Shown here piece by piece: positions 20,796 to 32,047 of a DNA stretch of 64,000 nucleotides (its first letter is position 1; the number at the start of each line of letters is the position of its first letter). The DNA is from Portulaca oleracea (Eukaryota; Streptophyta; Magnoliopsida; Caryophyllales; Portulacaceae), in assembly GCA_029582165.1 (NCBI GenBank), contig CM055875.1:11881968-11945967 (forward strand), written 5' to 3'. The notes under the pieces were generated by a model that saw nothing but the letters and a program-made list of their open reading frames with translations, ran no database searches and had not been told where the DNA came from. The position numbers were made by a program, and so were the translations under genes.

Positions 20796-22520
20796 TAAGG
20801 GTTTCAGTAGATTCATCTTAAATCTCACCATGACCTATCAACCTTTGTTCAAGAAGTTGAAGAAGGAAAGTAAAATAGAATGGACGATCAATGTTAAGCT
20901 GCCTTTGAAAAAAATCAAGGAGTATTTGAAGCATCCACCGTCCTTATGCCTCCAGTACCAGATGAGCCTATACTCCTTTATCTTACAGTAACTAGCACCG
21001 CAATGGGTGCTATGCCATCCCAAAAGATAAAAAGGTCAAGAGAGCGCCATCTACTACTTGAGCAAGAAGTATCTAGACTACGAAAGTCGACATGCTGATA
21101 TAGAGAAAATGGCTATTGCATTAGTATGGGCGGCAAGAAGCTGAGACATTACATGCTTTCACATATTGTATATGTCGTAGCTGAGAATAATCCCATCAAA
21201 TTCATCATGGAGCAGCCCACTATCAACAACCGCATCGCTCGATGGGTGATCATGCTCTCAGAGTTCAATCTCCAGTATTTGCCTCAGAAACCCATCAAAG
21301 GGCGGGTTGTTTTAGATTTCTTGGCCGCTTCACCATCATATGAACCTCCTAGCACTTACTTGGAATTCCCAGATGAAGACATTTTCCTTTCAGATGAAGA
21401 TACATGGGAAATGTATTTTGACGGGGCTTCCAATCAAATGGGTTGCAGAGTAGGAGTATTATTGATCTCTCCAGAAGGGGGCACATGTTCCTGTATCTGT
21501 AAAGCTGGATTTTGACGCCATAAACAATGCCGCTGAATACGAAGCATGTATAAAGGGTCTACAGGCCGCTTTGACCCTAGGGATACGCCATATAAAGGTC
21601 TTTGGAGGGTCTAGCATTGTCAGGATAAAAACACATGGAAGGTCCGAAATGAATACCTCATGGCATACCAACAGAAGCTCTTGGGACTTGCTGATCAATT
21701 TGAGAAAATTAGCTTCCAATACCTTTCTAGGGATCAACATGAATAGGCCGATGCTCTAGCCAAGTTATCTTCAATGATATCGATCCCATCAGGAACGCTC
21801 CAACTACCAGTAATAGTAGACCGACAGTCTGCACCAGCATATGTCTGCAATATTGAGACACAAGAAGAAGAAACTGAGAAATGGTTCCATGACATATATA
21901 ATTTTCTTCAGAAAGGAGAATATCCAGTCGAGCTAGACGCTCAAGGACAACGGGCAATCAGATCTTTAGCAGCACAATACTGTTTGATCCAAGATCGCTC
22001 TTACAAGAAATTGCGTACAGATATCAATTGGTTGTGCATCGACGCTAAAAGCGCAAAGGAGGAGAATGTGGACCTCACATGAATGGGTGCATGCTAGTGA
22101 AGAAGATTTAAAGGGCTGTTTGTTATGGGTCCACTATGAACGCAGACTGTTGGGATTTCGTTTAAAGATGTCACAAATACCGAGAGTATGCCAATTTGCA
22201 GCATCAACCTCCCTCGTACTTGACTACTTTGACAACTCCATGGCCATTTTCGGTATGGGGTATCGACATCATTGGCAAGATACACCCAACAGGAACAGGA
22301 GGACATGAATACATCTTGGTTGCCATTGATTATTTTACTAAGTGGGTAGGCAACCTCTTATGCCAAACTCACATCCAAACAAATGGCCGAATTCATCCTT
22401 CAGGACATCATATGGCTCATGAGATCATCAGTGACAATGGAAGCCACTTTCGGAAAGAAGTAGAGACTTTGCTCGCTACTTACCATATTTAGCACCACCG
22501 ATCTTCACCATATCTACCCC
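20796..22520 (+). pseudogene. Element C pol fragment (RT end, RNase H, aRNH, integrase)
   Basis: A heavily frameshifted piece of Tat-lineage pol. In order: RT tail (LTMTYQPLFKKL), connection/RNase H (AIYYLSKKYLDYESRHADIE), the archaeal-type RNase H start (WEMYFDGASNQMG, about 21408), RIKTHGRSE-type decay, then the integrase zinc region and core with Asp in WGIDIIGKIHP (22258) and ISDNGSHFRKEV (22432). It stops after TYHI, before the catalytic Glu, and runs into purine-rich sequence. Gag, protease and the RT palm are absent. Unlike D, the first integrase Asp is kept. Confidence 0.82.
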
Positions 22521-23327
22521 AAAGCCAAAAGGTGTGTTGTGACTAATGTCACCAGAAAGGCGAACATGAGTCAATCCCATGGAGAAGAAAGTTGAAAAAA
22601 GAGAAGGAAGCAAAAAAAAAAAAAAAGAGAAAAAAAGAGTGAAGAAAAAGTGAAAGCAAAAAAAAAAAGAGCCAGAAAAATGGAGTTAAAAAAAAAAGAA
22701 GAAAGAAATTGAGAAGGAAATGAAACAAGAAAAAGGAAGAAAGAAAGAAAAAAAAAGGGGTTAGAGGAGAATAAGAAGTAAGAACGCGAAAATAAGAGTC
22801 ATGCACACCTCAGAAAATCTCGTCTCAAACCTTCACCTCATCATCCATACACCTCAGCCTTCTATAAACCTTTCATCCATCCGTAACCTGCATATGAACC
22901 CTCAAACCTTCATAACCATTAAGCCTTCCTCAAGGCACTATCCATCAAAGTTGCGTTTAAAGAACTACGACTGGCCTGATTCCACCTAGGATACGTAGGA
23001 AAACCACTTTGAGGCCCGACCGCTACAAGGAGCATCCTTTGTCCACAAAATGTTGGTCTTTGAAAAAAAGAAGAAGAGAGGCTAGCTTGAAAACCCATCA
23101 GGGCAGGTTAGGCAAAAGGAGAGTGAGAGAATAAGAGAGGCTACCCTGAAAACTCGTCAGGGCAGGTTAGGCAAGAGGAGAGTAAGAGAATAAGCGAGGC
23201 AAGCCTGAAAACCCGTCAGGGTAGGTTAGCAAAAGGAGAGTAAACCCTGGATTTCATCATCTTCAACCCCTCATCTTCCTTCCGTCAGACTTGGACATCA
23301 TTCCATAACCATGTTCCTACCTTTTCC
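22521..23327 (+). repeat. Purine-rich tract and 61-bp tandem repeat after C pol
   Basis: A/G-rich sequence at 22594-22760, then a spacer with CCTAGGATACGTAGG (22986-23000), a short inverted repeat. Three copies of a roughly 61-bp unit (GAGGCTAGCYTGAAAACCCRT, CAGGGCAGGTTAGGCAARAG) lie at 23068-23240. Such purine tracts and hypervariable tandem repeats are common between pol and the 3' end of Tat/Ogre elements. No open frame of note. Confidence 0.65.
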
Positions 23328-23650
23328 CAAGAGATGATGTCTATCCCATTTGACAATCTCTTCAAGGCACGATCATTCTTGAGTGTCTCCCTATATCATT
23401 CATCAATAAACTCTCATCTACCATCCCTTTAAACCCTTTCTCAAGATATGATGTCTATCCCTTTGACCATCTCTTCAAGACACGGTCATTCTTGAGTGTC
23501 TCCCTATCTCATTCATCAATAAAGTCTCATCTATCATCCCTTTCAACCCTTTCTCAAGAGATGATGTTTATCCCATTTGACCATCTCTTCTCCCCTTCAA
23601 GACACGATTATTCTTAAGTGTCTCCACATCCCATTCACCATCGTCCACCG
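23328..23650 (+). repeat. 114-bp tandem repeat, three copies
   Basis: Three units start near 23328, 23442 and 23556 with CAAGAGATGATGTCTATCCC and contain TTCTTGAGTGTCTCC. The third has a short insertion (CTCCCC). Non-coding. Confidence 0.75.
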
Positions 23651-24684
23651 TCTCTTTCCCCAAACATCTTCCAACCAACCTTTTCCAACCCTTTCATCCC
23701 ATGTCACCCTTTGAGGACTTTTCAGCAAAGTCATTAATGCAAGTATGAGGTTCTGTTCTTAATACCTACTCTTAAGCACTCGATGCAAGACATTTATCGG
23801 AGAAAGCTTCTAAGAGGGACACCTATTCCCTATCCTATAAGGTCCTGCATCTTCTTCTCATAGACGTCCTAATAGTAGTCTGAAGATATGACTTTGGATT
23901 GTAAAGCCTGAAGTGATACTTGGAAGCTGAGTCCTGCATCGCAGTTGTGGACGGCATGCGCCTCCTTTGAGATGATCTCGAGCAAGAATGATGCTCTACG
24001 GCTCTACCTGACTGTTGATGAGTCGTTGTTGATCTCAGGCCAGAATGACGCCTTACTTGTTATCGGACATGATGCCAATGGTTCATGGAGTTTTCCACTC
24101 TTTCCTGGTGTCAGTTCCAGTCTTTCCCGGTGTCGGTTCCAGTCTTTTCCGGTGTCGGTTCCAGTCTTTCCCGGTGACGGTGTCCATGTCGATGATTTTT
24201 GGCATTTTCGATGCCGAAAGACTTCTCCAGACACATTGCTGATGGCCTTGGGGGTCGAGACTTCATCGGGCACGATACCGATGGTTCGAAGATTGAGACT
24301 TCACCGGGCGCCATGCCGGTGGCTCAGGATTGGGATTGCATTGAAACTCTGCCGATGCCCCTGGGTGATGATGATGACAATGACCTTTTATGCGGTAGCT
24401 GGATAATGGTGGTCCCTTCGTCGGCGACCTGTGAGCTGGCGACTTTTTATGCGGCAGCTTGACGATGGCGGTCCTTTTATCGGCGACCTGAGAGTCATAA
24501 GAAAATCAAATATTAGTCTTATTGAAATGTAATGAAGGTTCAGATCTTTACCTGGGCTTTGGAAACTTTGGTCTGTATAACTGGATGGTGGACTTTGGCC
24601 GTGAGGCGTTGGGCCGCGTATATAGGCTGCAACCATCACAAAACCAAGGCGATTGGGCTGCGCCTTCTGGGCTGTGTTTGCAAC
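23651..24684 (+). other. Non-coding interval with two small tandem repeats
   Basis: At 24105-24182 a unit of about 24 bp (GGTGTCGGTTCCAGTCTTTC) occurs about three and a half times. At 24390-24492 a unit of about 63 bp (TTTTATGCGGYAGCT, GTCGGCGACCTG) occurs about twice. GC content rises here. It has incidental open frames on both strands without recognisable domains. Confidence 0.55.
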
Positions 24685-24914
24685 AAAACCCAAGCGGGTT
24701 TTGTGCTCATTTTTTTTCTTTTTTTTCTTTTCCTCGTGGGAGGAATCGAAGTGAGCCTGACCCACATGCGGATGACGTTGCGCTACGTCACCCTGTCTCT
24801 CTTTTGGGTGGCAAGAGGGTGACCTTTGGATTTCCGACCAATGAAACGCATTTGGCATCTTGAGGCGGGTCCGAGAAACGAATGACTCACATTCACCCGA
24901 CCTTTCTATAAATT
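24685..24914 (+). promoter_or_regulatory. Promoter of PMD gene with palindrome
   Basis: A perfect palindrome AAAACCC-AAGC-GGGTTTT lies at 24685-24702, 222 bp before a TATAAATT box (24907-24914). A pyrimidine-rich start region (24940-24990) follows. The palindrome arms equal those of the C LTR. Confidence 0.6.
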
Positions 24915-25031
24915 CAATACATTTCATATACTTCATTAACATCCTCATTTCCTTCATATCTCTCTAGCTTACTCCTTCTCTCTCTAGAAAGAAAGCCTTG
25001 TCCTTTGAAGCAATTTTTAGTTTTTTAAAGG

Positions 25032-28000
25032 ATGCAACCCCGGAGTCATAGGAATCCACCTCTTCCTCATGCGGCGGCATGACCCCATGAGCGATCTTCT
25101 TAGTGCAACTTTGTTTCTGGCCTGGAGGCGGTTCCCTCCAACCTCATTGTTCAGTCTTGGAACCACGCTTGGTTTTACCACTCTAATGGAAAGGTAATTC
25201 TTGCATTTCTCCCTTGTACTTATTTTAGCGTAAAAATGAGCAAGCATGAATTTATTTTCCATATCTTGTCGATTTTTAGATATTTTAAGTATGTTTAGAT
25301 TAATGCATGCTAGGATGTTGAATGATCCTTTTATTTCTATATTTCAACCGGAAACGAAATCGTCTTGCAACCCATATAATGGACGAAAAAAGTTTTCAAT
25401 ACACGGCCCATGGAATAAAACCTAGTCGGGTTTTACTCTTCACACGTCTTCCGACCCATTTGTGCAAAGAGCGGCCCACAAGGGGAAATAAAACCCAGGC
25501 GGGTTTTATTTCAGTCTGCTGGGTCGGCGCGCTTCTTGGGTCAGCTGCTGGGTCAAGAGGCGGTCAAAACCCAGGCGGGTTTTTACTCGCAATTTCTTTT
25601 GTGTTTTTTTTTTTTGCGCTGGACTATAGTTGGGTCTGCTGGATTGCCTCGTGGGCCGTGGCCGTGGGCCTAGTGCTTGTGCTGGGTCCAGCTAGGGTCC
25701 ATGAGATTATATTTCTGGTCCGAAATGTCAATTTAGCCCCCATTTTTGTACAATTTTTTGGAATTTCGCCTGTCGTATTTAGGAGGATAACCTGAAAAAC
25801 TCCTGATGCCTTGAAAGAGCCTCTTAAGGTAGCTAAATCGATCTCAGGAGACTTTGTCCGTGACACTTTGACTGGGGCGGGCTTCATGCCTTTCTGGAAA
25901 TGCCTGGAGGCCTGGAAGAAACGGACGTTCCGTATCATAGGTCGAGCAATGACTGAGAGGTTGTGGGATTCAACTAACTCATTTCACTTACCTGTGGGTG
26001 AGATGACGGTCTCACCCAAATATTTCGTTATGATTACCGCTCTTCCTTGGGGTGGGCAGGACGTGGTGTTTGACGTGGAGATCCCTCCGGTAGTTCTAGA
26101 TATGTTGGGTCCAGTGTCTACGCATTTGGGACAACGGCAAGGTTTCCCCAATCTCGCCTACAAGCACTTTGAATTGGCCATCCGCGATGCAAGTTTCCAA
26201 GATCTGCCTGTAGAGCAGCGTCGCTTTATTTTCTTGGCGTACGTGATCTCTGCTACCCTTTTTTCCAATCACAGGGAAAACATTTCCCTGACGTGTATAT
26301 GAAACCTTTTCAATTTTGATAATATTCGAAACCTGAATTGAGGCAAGGCGTCCTATGCGAACTTCATCCACTGGCTTCATCGTGGCGTAAGACTCTCGCA
26401 GGATGCGGACCCGGTCTACCTTCATGCGGCTCAGACTCGTTACCAGTATGGTCCTACCTTGTGGAAGGTGCTCGAGGTATGTGCTCGAACCTTTCCTTTT
26501 CAATGCAGTTCATCCTTTCTTCCTCATTTAATCTCATGTTTATGCAGTCATGGGTGTATGAGTACATCTCGGTCCTGGGCATTCGTTCGAAGAAGAATAA
26601 GACGATACTAGCTGCTGAACGCTGGACTACCGAGGGCATTCACGACAAAAAGTATAAGTCGGGGAGCCTTGACCTCATTCGTAGCATTTTGGACACCTTG
26701 AAACCGGTATCTCTTTATTCCCAACATCTTTCTTTCATTTTCCTTTATATGTCATACTTAAATGCGCCTTTCCTTTTGCAGGATCAAGTGAGCTGGCGTC
26801 CTTGTGCCGATTTTAAAGTTGGAGTGTTACAACAACCTTTGGACCTGGTGGAGCATGACACCGGTCTTCGCCTCCTGATTGAGGGGCCTTATGGTTATGT
26901 GTGGTATTTGGGAGAGAGAGTCTCGAGGCAAATTCTGGGAGGTTATCATGTTCTCATTCCTCTGGACCCTCCGACACATATGTTTGAGGCATGGCGGGTT
27001 GACTCGGGTGTTCTGAGAGATCTGGTTCGAGGCCAGGATTTTGACAACTTCATACATGACGTTCCGCATGAGCAATTCAATGAAGAGTTCCAGCGCTATC
27101 TTAGCCGTTTGGCTCCTCGAGTGGTATGTATCTTCCTCCTGTATCTTTTATTTTGCTTTGGCTGATTCCTGACCAGAAAATCTACAGCTGGGGTCTTATG
27201 CCAAGGCTACTGAGGTGGAGATCCCACTAGAGAGGAAAAAGATCGGCGACTTCTTGGATGTGGAGAACAGCAGCGAGTGTTCCATGCTTCAGGCATTCGA
27301 CCGTAAACCGGTAATTCTTCATTTCATGTTGTTTTCTTTTATCCCACCTGCTACTTATGGATAACCCCAGTCTTGCTATCTTTCACCCGAGATGGGCTTT
27401 CCTCCGACAGCTGGATAAAGAGTAGAGCCCCATGAGGAAGCATATCGATCGGGCATTCACCGGCTCGGATAGATATCGAGGTGATACCGCCAGGAAAGCC
27501 GATATGGAAGCTGATGCGGAGTCTGTTCCCAGGGAACCTCCTCGACATTCTACTATAGGTGCTCCTCGTACGAAGCCCCCATGTTGTTCTTCGGTAGGGG
27601 AATATTCAACTCGAGGTCGATCTCGGGAAGAAGTCGATGGATCTTCCCGTCCTCCTCTTGCAACTATACAAGAGGGTCACGACAAAGGTGTTCTGGTTGA
27701 GGGTCGACACTCGACTGGATCTCATCGTAGCAGATCTGGTAGTAGAGATCGTCGTCCTCCGAGTATGGAAGAGGATATGGCTCAGATCTCCCTGGAGGAG
27801 CCACTTGGTCAGGGGGGTCATATCACAGCGCTGGATATGGTGGTGATACTCAACCCCATTCCTACTAGGTGGAGGATGCTTCCGAGTCAAGCGCCACATA
27901 CCGGCCTTCTCATTCTCGTCATATTCCAGCTTCAGTGCGCTCTGCTCGTCGCGGTCGGGAGATAGTGGTGAGGGACCGTGACTCAGGTGCATCCGTAGGG

Positions 28001-28387
28001 TATCCTGGCAGTTAGGTCCTAGCAGATGACGCTACTTCACGTCTTGCACCCTATGATGCTTCCTCTTTTGGTTCTGGTTCTGCAGGGTGGCCTGTCCCTG
28101 CTCCTAGGATGGGTCTGTCATGGCCCATGGGTTCTCAAGAGTGGTCTGCGCCTCAACACTCTTGGCTGGGAGGATCTGCTTCTTCTAGTTGCCCAGCCCC
28201 CGGTTATGGAACTGGTCCTGTATGGCCTACTCCATCTGTTGAGTGGCAGGTTCCCGATCATTTCTGGCTGGCTGCTTCAACGGAGCATTCCATGTCTTCA
28301 CCGTCGAGCGTACATCCTTCAGAAGTGCCCCTGACCGGGCCATCACCTCCCGTGCAGACTGCTCCTGGTCCTGATTACTACTCCTAG
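25032..28387 (+). pseudogene. Plant mobile domain (PMD) gene with GT-AG introns, decayed
   Basis: It encodes an aminotransferase-like plant mobile domain protein: TERLWDSTNSFHLPVGEMTVS (about 25954-26012) matches the family pattern RWWxxTxTFHLPxGEMT. Exons I can follow: about 25032-25193 (ends HAWFYHSNGK), 25783 to about 26300, about 26336-26476 (ends TLWKVLE), 26548-26706, 26782-27123, 27188-27310 and 27411 onward. Introns 26477-26547, 26707-26781, 27124-27187 and 27311-27410 have GT-AG ends. The 587-bp first intron holds three palindromes. One extra base at about 25803 shifts the frame and a TAG at 27423 stops the last exon, whose product would be Ser/Arg-rich. PMD proteins are host nuclear factors (MAIN, MAIL1) and also occur in transposons. 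Whether this is element-borne or a trapped host gene is open. Confidence 0.72.
25417..25583. promoter_or_regulatory. Three palindromes in PMD first intron
   Basis: 25417-25434 (AAAACCT-AGTC-GGGTTTT), 25490-25507 (AAAACCC-AGGC-GGGTTTT) and 25566-25583 (same). Starts are 73 and 76 bp apart. The middle site extends to perfect 12-bp arms, GAAATAAAACCC and GGGTTTTATTTC (25485-25512). Confidence 0.7.
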
Positions 28388-28856
28388 GACACCTATTTTG
28401 GCACGACCGGTACTTCCAACGTTGGAGCTTCAAATGCAGCTGGCAATTTGGCAGTGGACAGCGACGAGTCGGGCTCCCTGTGGTGATAACAAACATGCAA
28501 TGCAATGCATGACTCTTTTTCTTTATGCAAGACTCCTTGAAATATTTATTATGCAAGACTCGGTGAATGCACAACTTTGACGCTTTATTAGTGCAATTTT
28601 GGATGATTTTCTACATGACGGGATTATTCCCAATTAATCCTGCTTCCCCAAAAAGAAAATAAAATAAAAAAAACCAAAAAATTAAGTGTCGGAGTTAATT
28701 CGAGCAAAAATTTCAGAGCTAAGCGTCATTGAGTCGATAACAAAACCCGAGACATCAAAAATACACAAATGGGCCTGTTGAAGCCAAAAGGAAAGGCCCA
28801 AGACAAGACTACACGCAAATGGGCCGCGGGAACTGAAAACTGGGCCTGGGCCGCTT
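28388..28856. other. PMD 3' region and interval before DUF7745-like promoter
   Basis: Contains TGCAAGACTC repeats (28525-28560) and A-rich sequence near 28660. The C/D seam may lie here. No gene seen. Confidence 0.4.
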
Positions 28857-29074
28857 GAAACCTAGGCGGGCTTTAAACAACTGAAGAAGTGGGTATGGGC
28901 TGGCTGAGGCGCGCGTGCGTGGCCTGCTGAAGTTAACACCTAGGCGGGTTTTAACATTTTTTTTTGGCTAGCCGTTGGGAGAGGGCTTGAATCAAGGGAT
29001 GTGATGGCAACGACTATGTGATCACTTTCTGCCCCATTTGCTCCATTTTGATCATGGATGAAGGTGTATAAATA
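28857..29074 (+). promoter_or_regulatory. Promoter of antisense DUF7745-like gene with two palindromes
   Basis: Palindromes at 28857-28874 (GAAACCT-AGGC-GGGCTTT) and 28935-28952 (AACACCT-AGGC-GGGTTTT), starts 78 bp apart and 210 and 132 bp before TATAAATA at 29067-29074. They carry the D LTR sequence (AAAACCTAGGCGGGTTTT). The region after the TATA box resembles the LTR core promoter. Confidence 0.68.
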
Positions 29075-29194
29075 CCTCATCCTATGCATATGATCATTAC
29101 TCATCATCTTCACTTTCAAGTCTTCATCAAATACTCTCCAAAAAAACACAAAAATCCTCCCAATTCTCGTGGCTTTTGAGAAGAAGCTTGCTAC

Positions 29195-30572
29195 TTGGAT
29201 GAGCACCTTGTCCAAGAAGAGAAGAAAGAGCTCGGGAGATATAATCTGACGAGCTTGTTGAGCCTCCGGCAAGTGAGAGTCAACCATGACTTCCTCTGTG
29301 CGGCGGAGACTTTTCGGGATTCAAAGATGCACGTTTTCCGTTTCACATTGAAGGAGCTATGCCCGCTTCCCGAGGAGTGGTCTTCTATTCTCGGGACGAA
29401 TCACTTCGCATGTCCGACGTCACCTCCAACATCTACCGACGACGTTAAACAATACAAGGAGCTGCTATGCCTTCCGTCCCGAGTCATAGGAAGCGCACTA
29501 TTCGACGATAAGGAACATTTCCAAACTATCGTCGAATAATTTCAATCTCCTGACACATTGGAATATGGTCCGGTGATACGAGTGCGAGCATTCGTATTAT
29601 GTCTTCTTGGAGAATTCTGCTTCTACCATGGTGGGTGAAGAACCGGGCTGGTGGGCGTAATCCAAATTGTTGAAGACATGGCCCGAGGCTACTACTCAGT
29701 GCCGTTGATGTTAGCGAAGACTATGATGGGTTTGGAAGATCCGAATCCGGAACATGAACTTCGTGGGAACCCCCTACTTCTTCAGGTACATTTTCTCCCT
29801 CCTTTCTTTTCTTCTCATTTTGTGCGTCTGCCTACTGCCCGTAAAACCTAGGCGGGCTTTAGGTTTTTTTTTTTCGTTAGTTTGGGAATAATTGGTATGC
29901 AATCGTAACCCGTGCTAACATTGTGGGCAGATATGGCTGATGGAGCATTTGGGCCTCATCGAGGAGCCTCAAACTTCTTCGGCAGTTGCGAATTATTGTC
30001 AAAGGAAGCGCAAATATACCGACCGTCAATCGGTAACATAATGGATCGCCTTTCTGAAGGAGTCTTGCGATATCATTTGGTGGATCGAGTGGTGGCACAT
30101 TCCCCAAAGGAGTGCTGGTTTGATGCATATGACTTTCTACTTCCCGGAGCGGGTGCGGCGACAGATGGGCCGCAAACAAAACATCCCCGAGCTGCTGTGT
30201 AAAGCCCCCGAGCAATTGAAGCTTCGCGGCTCGATGATAGAATCGTGGCTGAAGTATTGGGAACGAAGACCGACCCTTAAAGCTCCACCAAAGGTACATA
30301 TATCACAGTTCGCTGATGCTGGCTATGACGGGTGCGGCGACAGAATAGAGAGGACGACTGTGAAGGAAAGATTGGGTCCTCGTTCATCAGTAAAGGACCG
30401 TCTTGGTGCAAAAGTCTTGGCGAAAGACCGGCTTGGTCCGAGGGTGGAGACACGGAAACCATATAGGCGGGCCTATAAACCTAAGGACAAAGATATGGGC
30501 CCAAACGATCCTAGAGACATGGAGATTGACCATGAGCCCACTGGCGAAGTTGAAAAAATGAAGAACGATTAG
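29195..30572 (+). pseudogene. Antisense accessory gene (DUF7745-like), spliced, decayed
   Basis: It lies beyond the end of D pol and is oriented opposite to it, the arrangement described for the antisense ORF of Retand-type elements. Exon 1 (29195-29785) contains ETFRDSKMHVFRFTLKELCP, close to the pattern FWxxxxHVFRFxxxELCPTxEE of the Tat-associated accessory protein. In-frame stops are at 29537 (TAA where Glu is likely) and about 29638 (TGA). Intron 29786-29930 (GT-AG) keeps phase 0. Exon 2 starts IWLMEHLGLIEEP, has a TAA near 30039, then FYFPERVRRQMGRKQNIPEL and a basic C-terminus. Function of the family is unknown. Assignment to DUF7745 is by remembered pattern. Confidence 0.65.
29843..29860. 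promoter_or_regulatory. Palindrome inside DUF7745-like intron
   Basis: AAAACCT-AGGC-GGGCTTT lies in the 145-bp intron. It is the third copy of the D-type palindrome in this gene. Confidence 0.65.
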
Positions 30573-30787
30573 GAGATGGAGGAAAGTGAAGGAACTAAAC
30601 TGCTTCACCGGAATAAACTTTTATTTAATTACGCCTTTTGAATTTTCTAATTTACAAGCAGTGTACTTGCATATTAATCATTAATAAAAGAAGAAGTGTT
30701 ATTGTGCTTTATTTTTCTTCTTTTTATGAGCATATATTGAATATTCACCATGTGTCTGAAAATAGGTTTTCCAGTTGCTTGGCTATA

Positions 30788-31978
30788 TTAAACATAATAT
30801 TGCTTGAGTTGATCCAAATTTGTTGGCTGAATCATATCTTCTCCATCCATAGTAGCAAGCCGTGCTGCTCTTCCCGGTAAAATTTCCTTAATCATATAAG
30901 GACCCTTCCAATTAGGTGCAAATTTTCCCCTTGGGTCTTGTATAGGTGCCCTCATCTTCTTAAGCACCAGATCACCTTCTTGAAGTGAACAACTTTTCAC
31001 CTTCTTATTAAAAGCACGAGTGATCCTACTATGGTACACTTGCACATTATGCAACGCCCTTAACCATCTTTCATCCATCCACATTAACTCCTCGAACCTT
31101 GCCCTAGACCATTCTGCTTCCGGCAATTGGCTTTCTGTCGCTATTCGTAATGAAGGGATTGCTAATTCAATTGGCAGGATTGCTTCCATCCCATACACTA
31201 ATGAATATGGTGTTGCTCCTGTGGCAGTTCGTATCGAGGTTCGGTATCCCCATAAAGCAAATGCCAACTTGTCAGGCCAATCTTTGTAAGTATCGACCAT
31301 CTTCTTGATGATTCTTGCCACTGTTTTATTGGCCGCTTCTAAAGCTCCATTAGCTTGAGGTCGATAAGGTGAAGACCAGTGATGCTGAATTTTGTAAGTG
31401 GTGAGCAAAACCTCCACTTGTTTTCGAAAATGACTCCCGTTATCACTGATGATCTCATGAGGCACTCCATATCGGCATATGATGTTTTGAAGGATGAATT
31501 TGGCCACTTGTTTGGATGTGAGTTTTGCAAAAGAGGCTGCTTCTACCCACTTAGTGAAGTAATCAATGGCGACCAAGATGTATTCATGTCCTCCTGTTCT
31601 GGTTGGGTGTATCTTGCCAATGATGTTGATACCCCACACCGAAAATAGCCACAGAGATGTCAGCGTAGTCAAATATGGAGGTTGATGCTGTAGGTTGGCA
31701 TACTCCCGACATTTGCGGCATCTTCGAACGAAATCCAAGCAGTTTGCCTCTATAGTAGTCCAATAATAACCAGCCCTTTGGATCTTCTTTACTAGCATGC
31801 GTCCATTCATGTGAGGCCCACACTCTACTCCGTGTATCATAGCCGTAACCTCTTTTGCACTTTTAGCATTGATGCACGACAAATTGATGCATGTAGGTGA
31901 CTTCTTGTACAGACGATCTTGGATCAAGCAATATTGTGCTGCTAGAGACTTGATCACTCGTTGTCCTCGAGCATCCAA
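30788..31978 (-). pseudogene. Element D integrase
   Basis: An uninterrupted 396-codon stretch encoding a complete gypsy integrase: zinc finger (HGVECGPH ... CRKCREY), rve core and C-terminal domain (GDLVLKKMRAP, FAPNWKGPYMI). The second Asp is in IISDNGSHF and the Glu in NGALEAANKT. The first catalytic Asp, expected in WG(M/I)DIIG, is Asn here (WGINIIG; about residue 118), so the enzyme should be inactive. It lies just downstream (minus strand) of aRNH, interrupted by a TAA at about 32048. Confidence 0.9.
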
Positions 31979-32047
31979 CTCAGCTGGATATTCTCCCTTC
32001 CGAAGAAGGTTGTATATGTCAAGAAACCATTCCTCGGTTTCTTCTTC

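Noticed and set aside
22986..23000. CCTAGGATACGTAGG as a member of the palindrome system
   Set aside because: Single site, 4-bp arms, outside LTR and promoters; it does not fit 7-4-7 geometry.
24004..24957. Several frames on both strands over the tandem repeat region
   Set aside because: Repeat-driven open frames without domains; the minus frame at 24388-24957 covers the PMD promoter.
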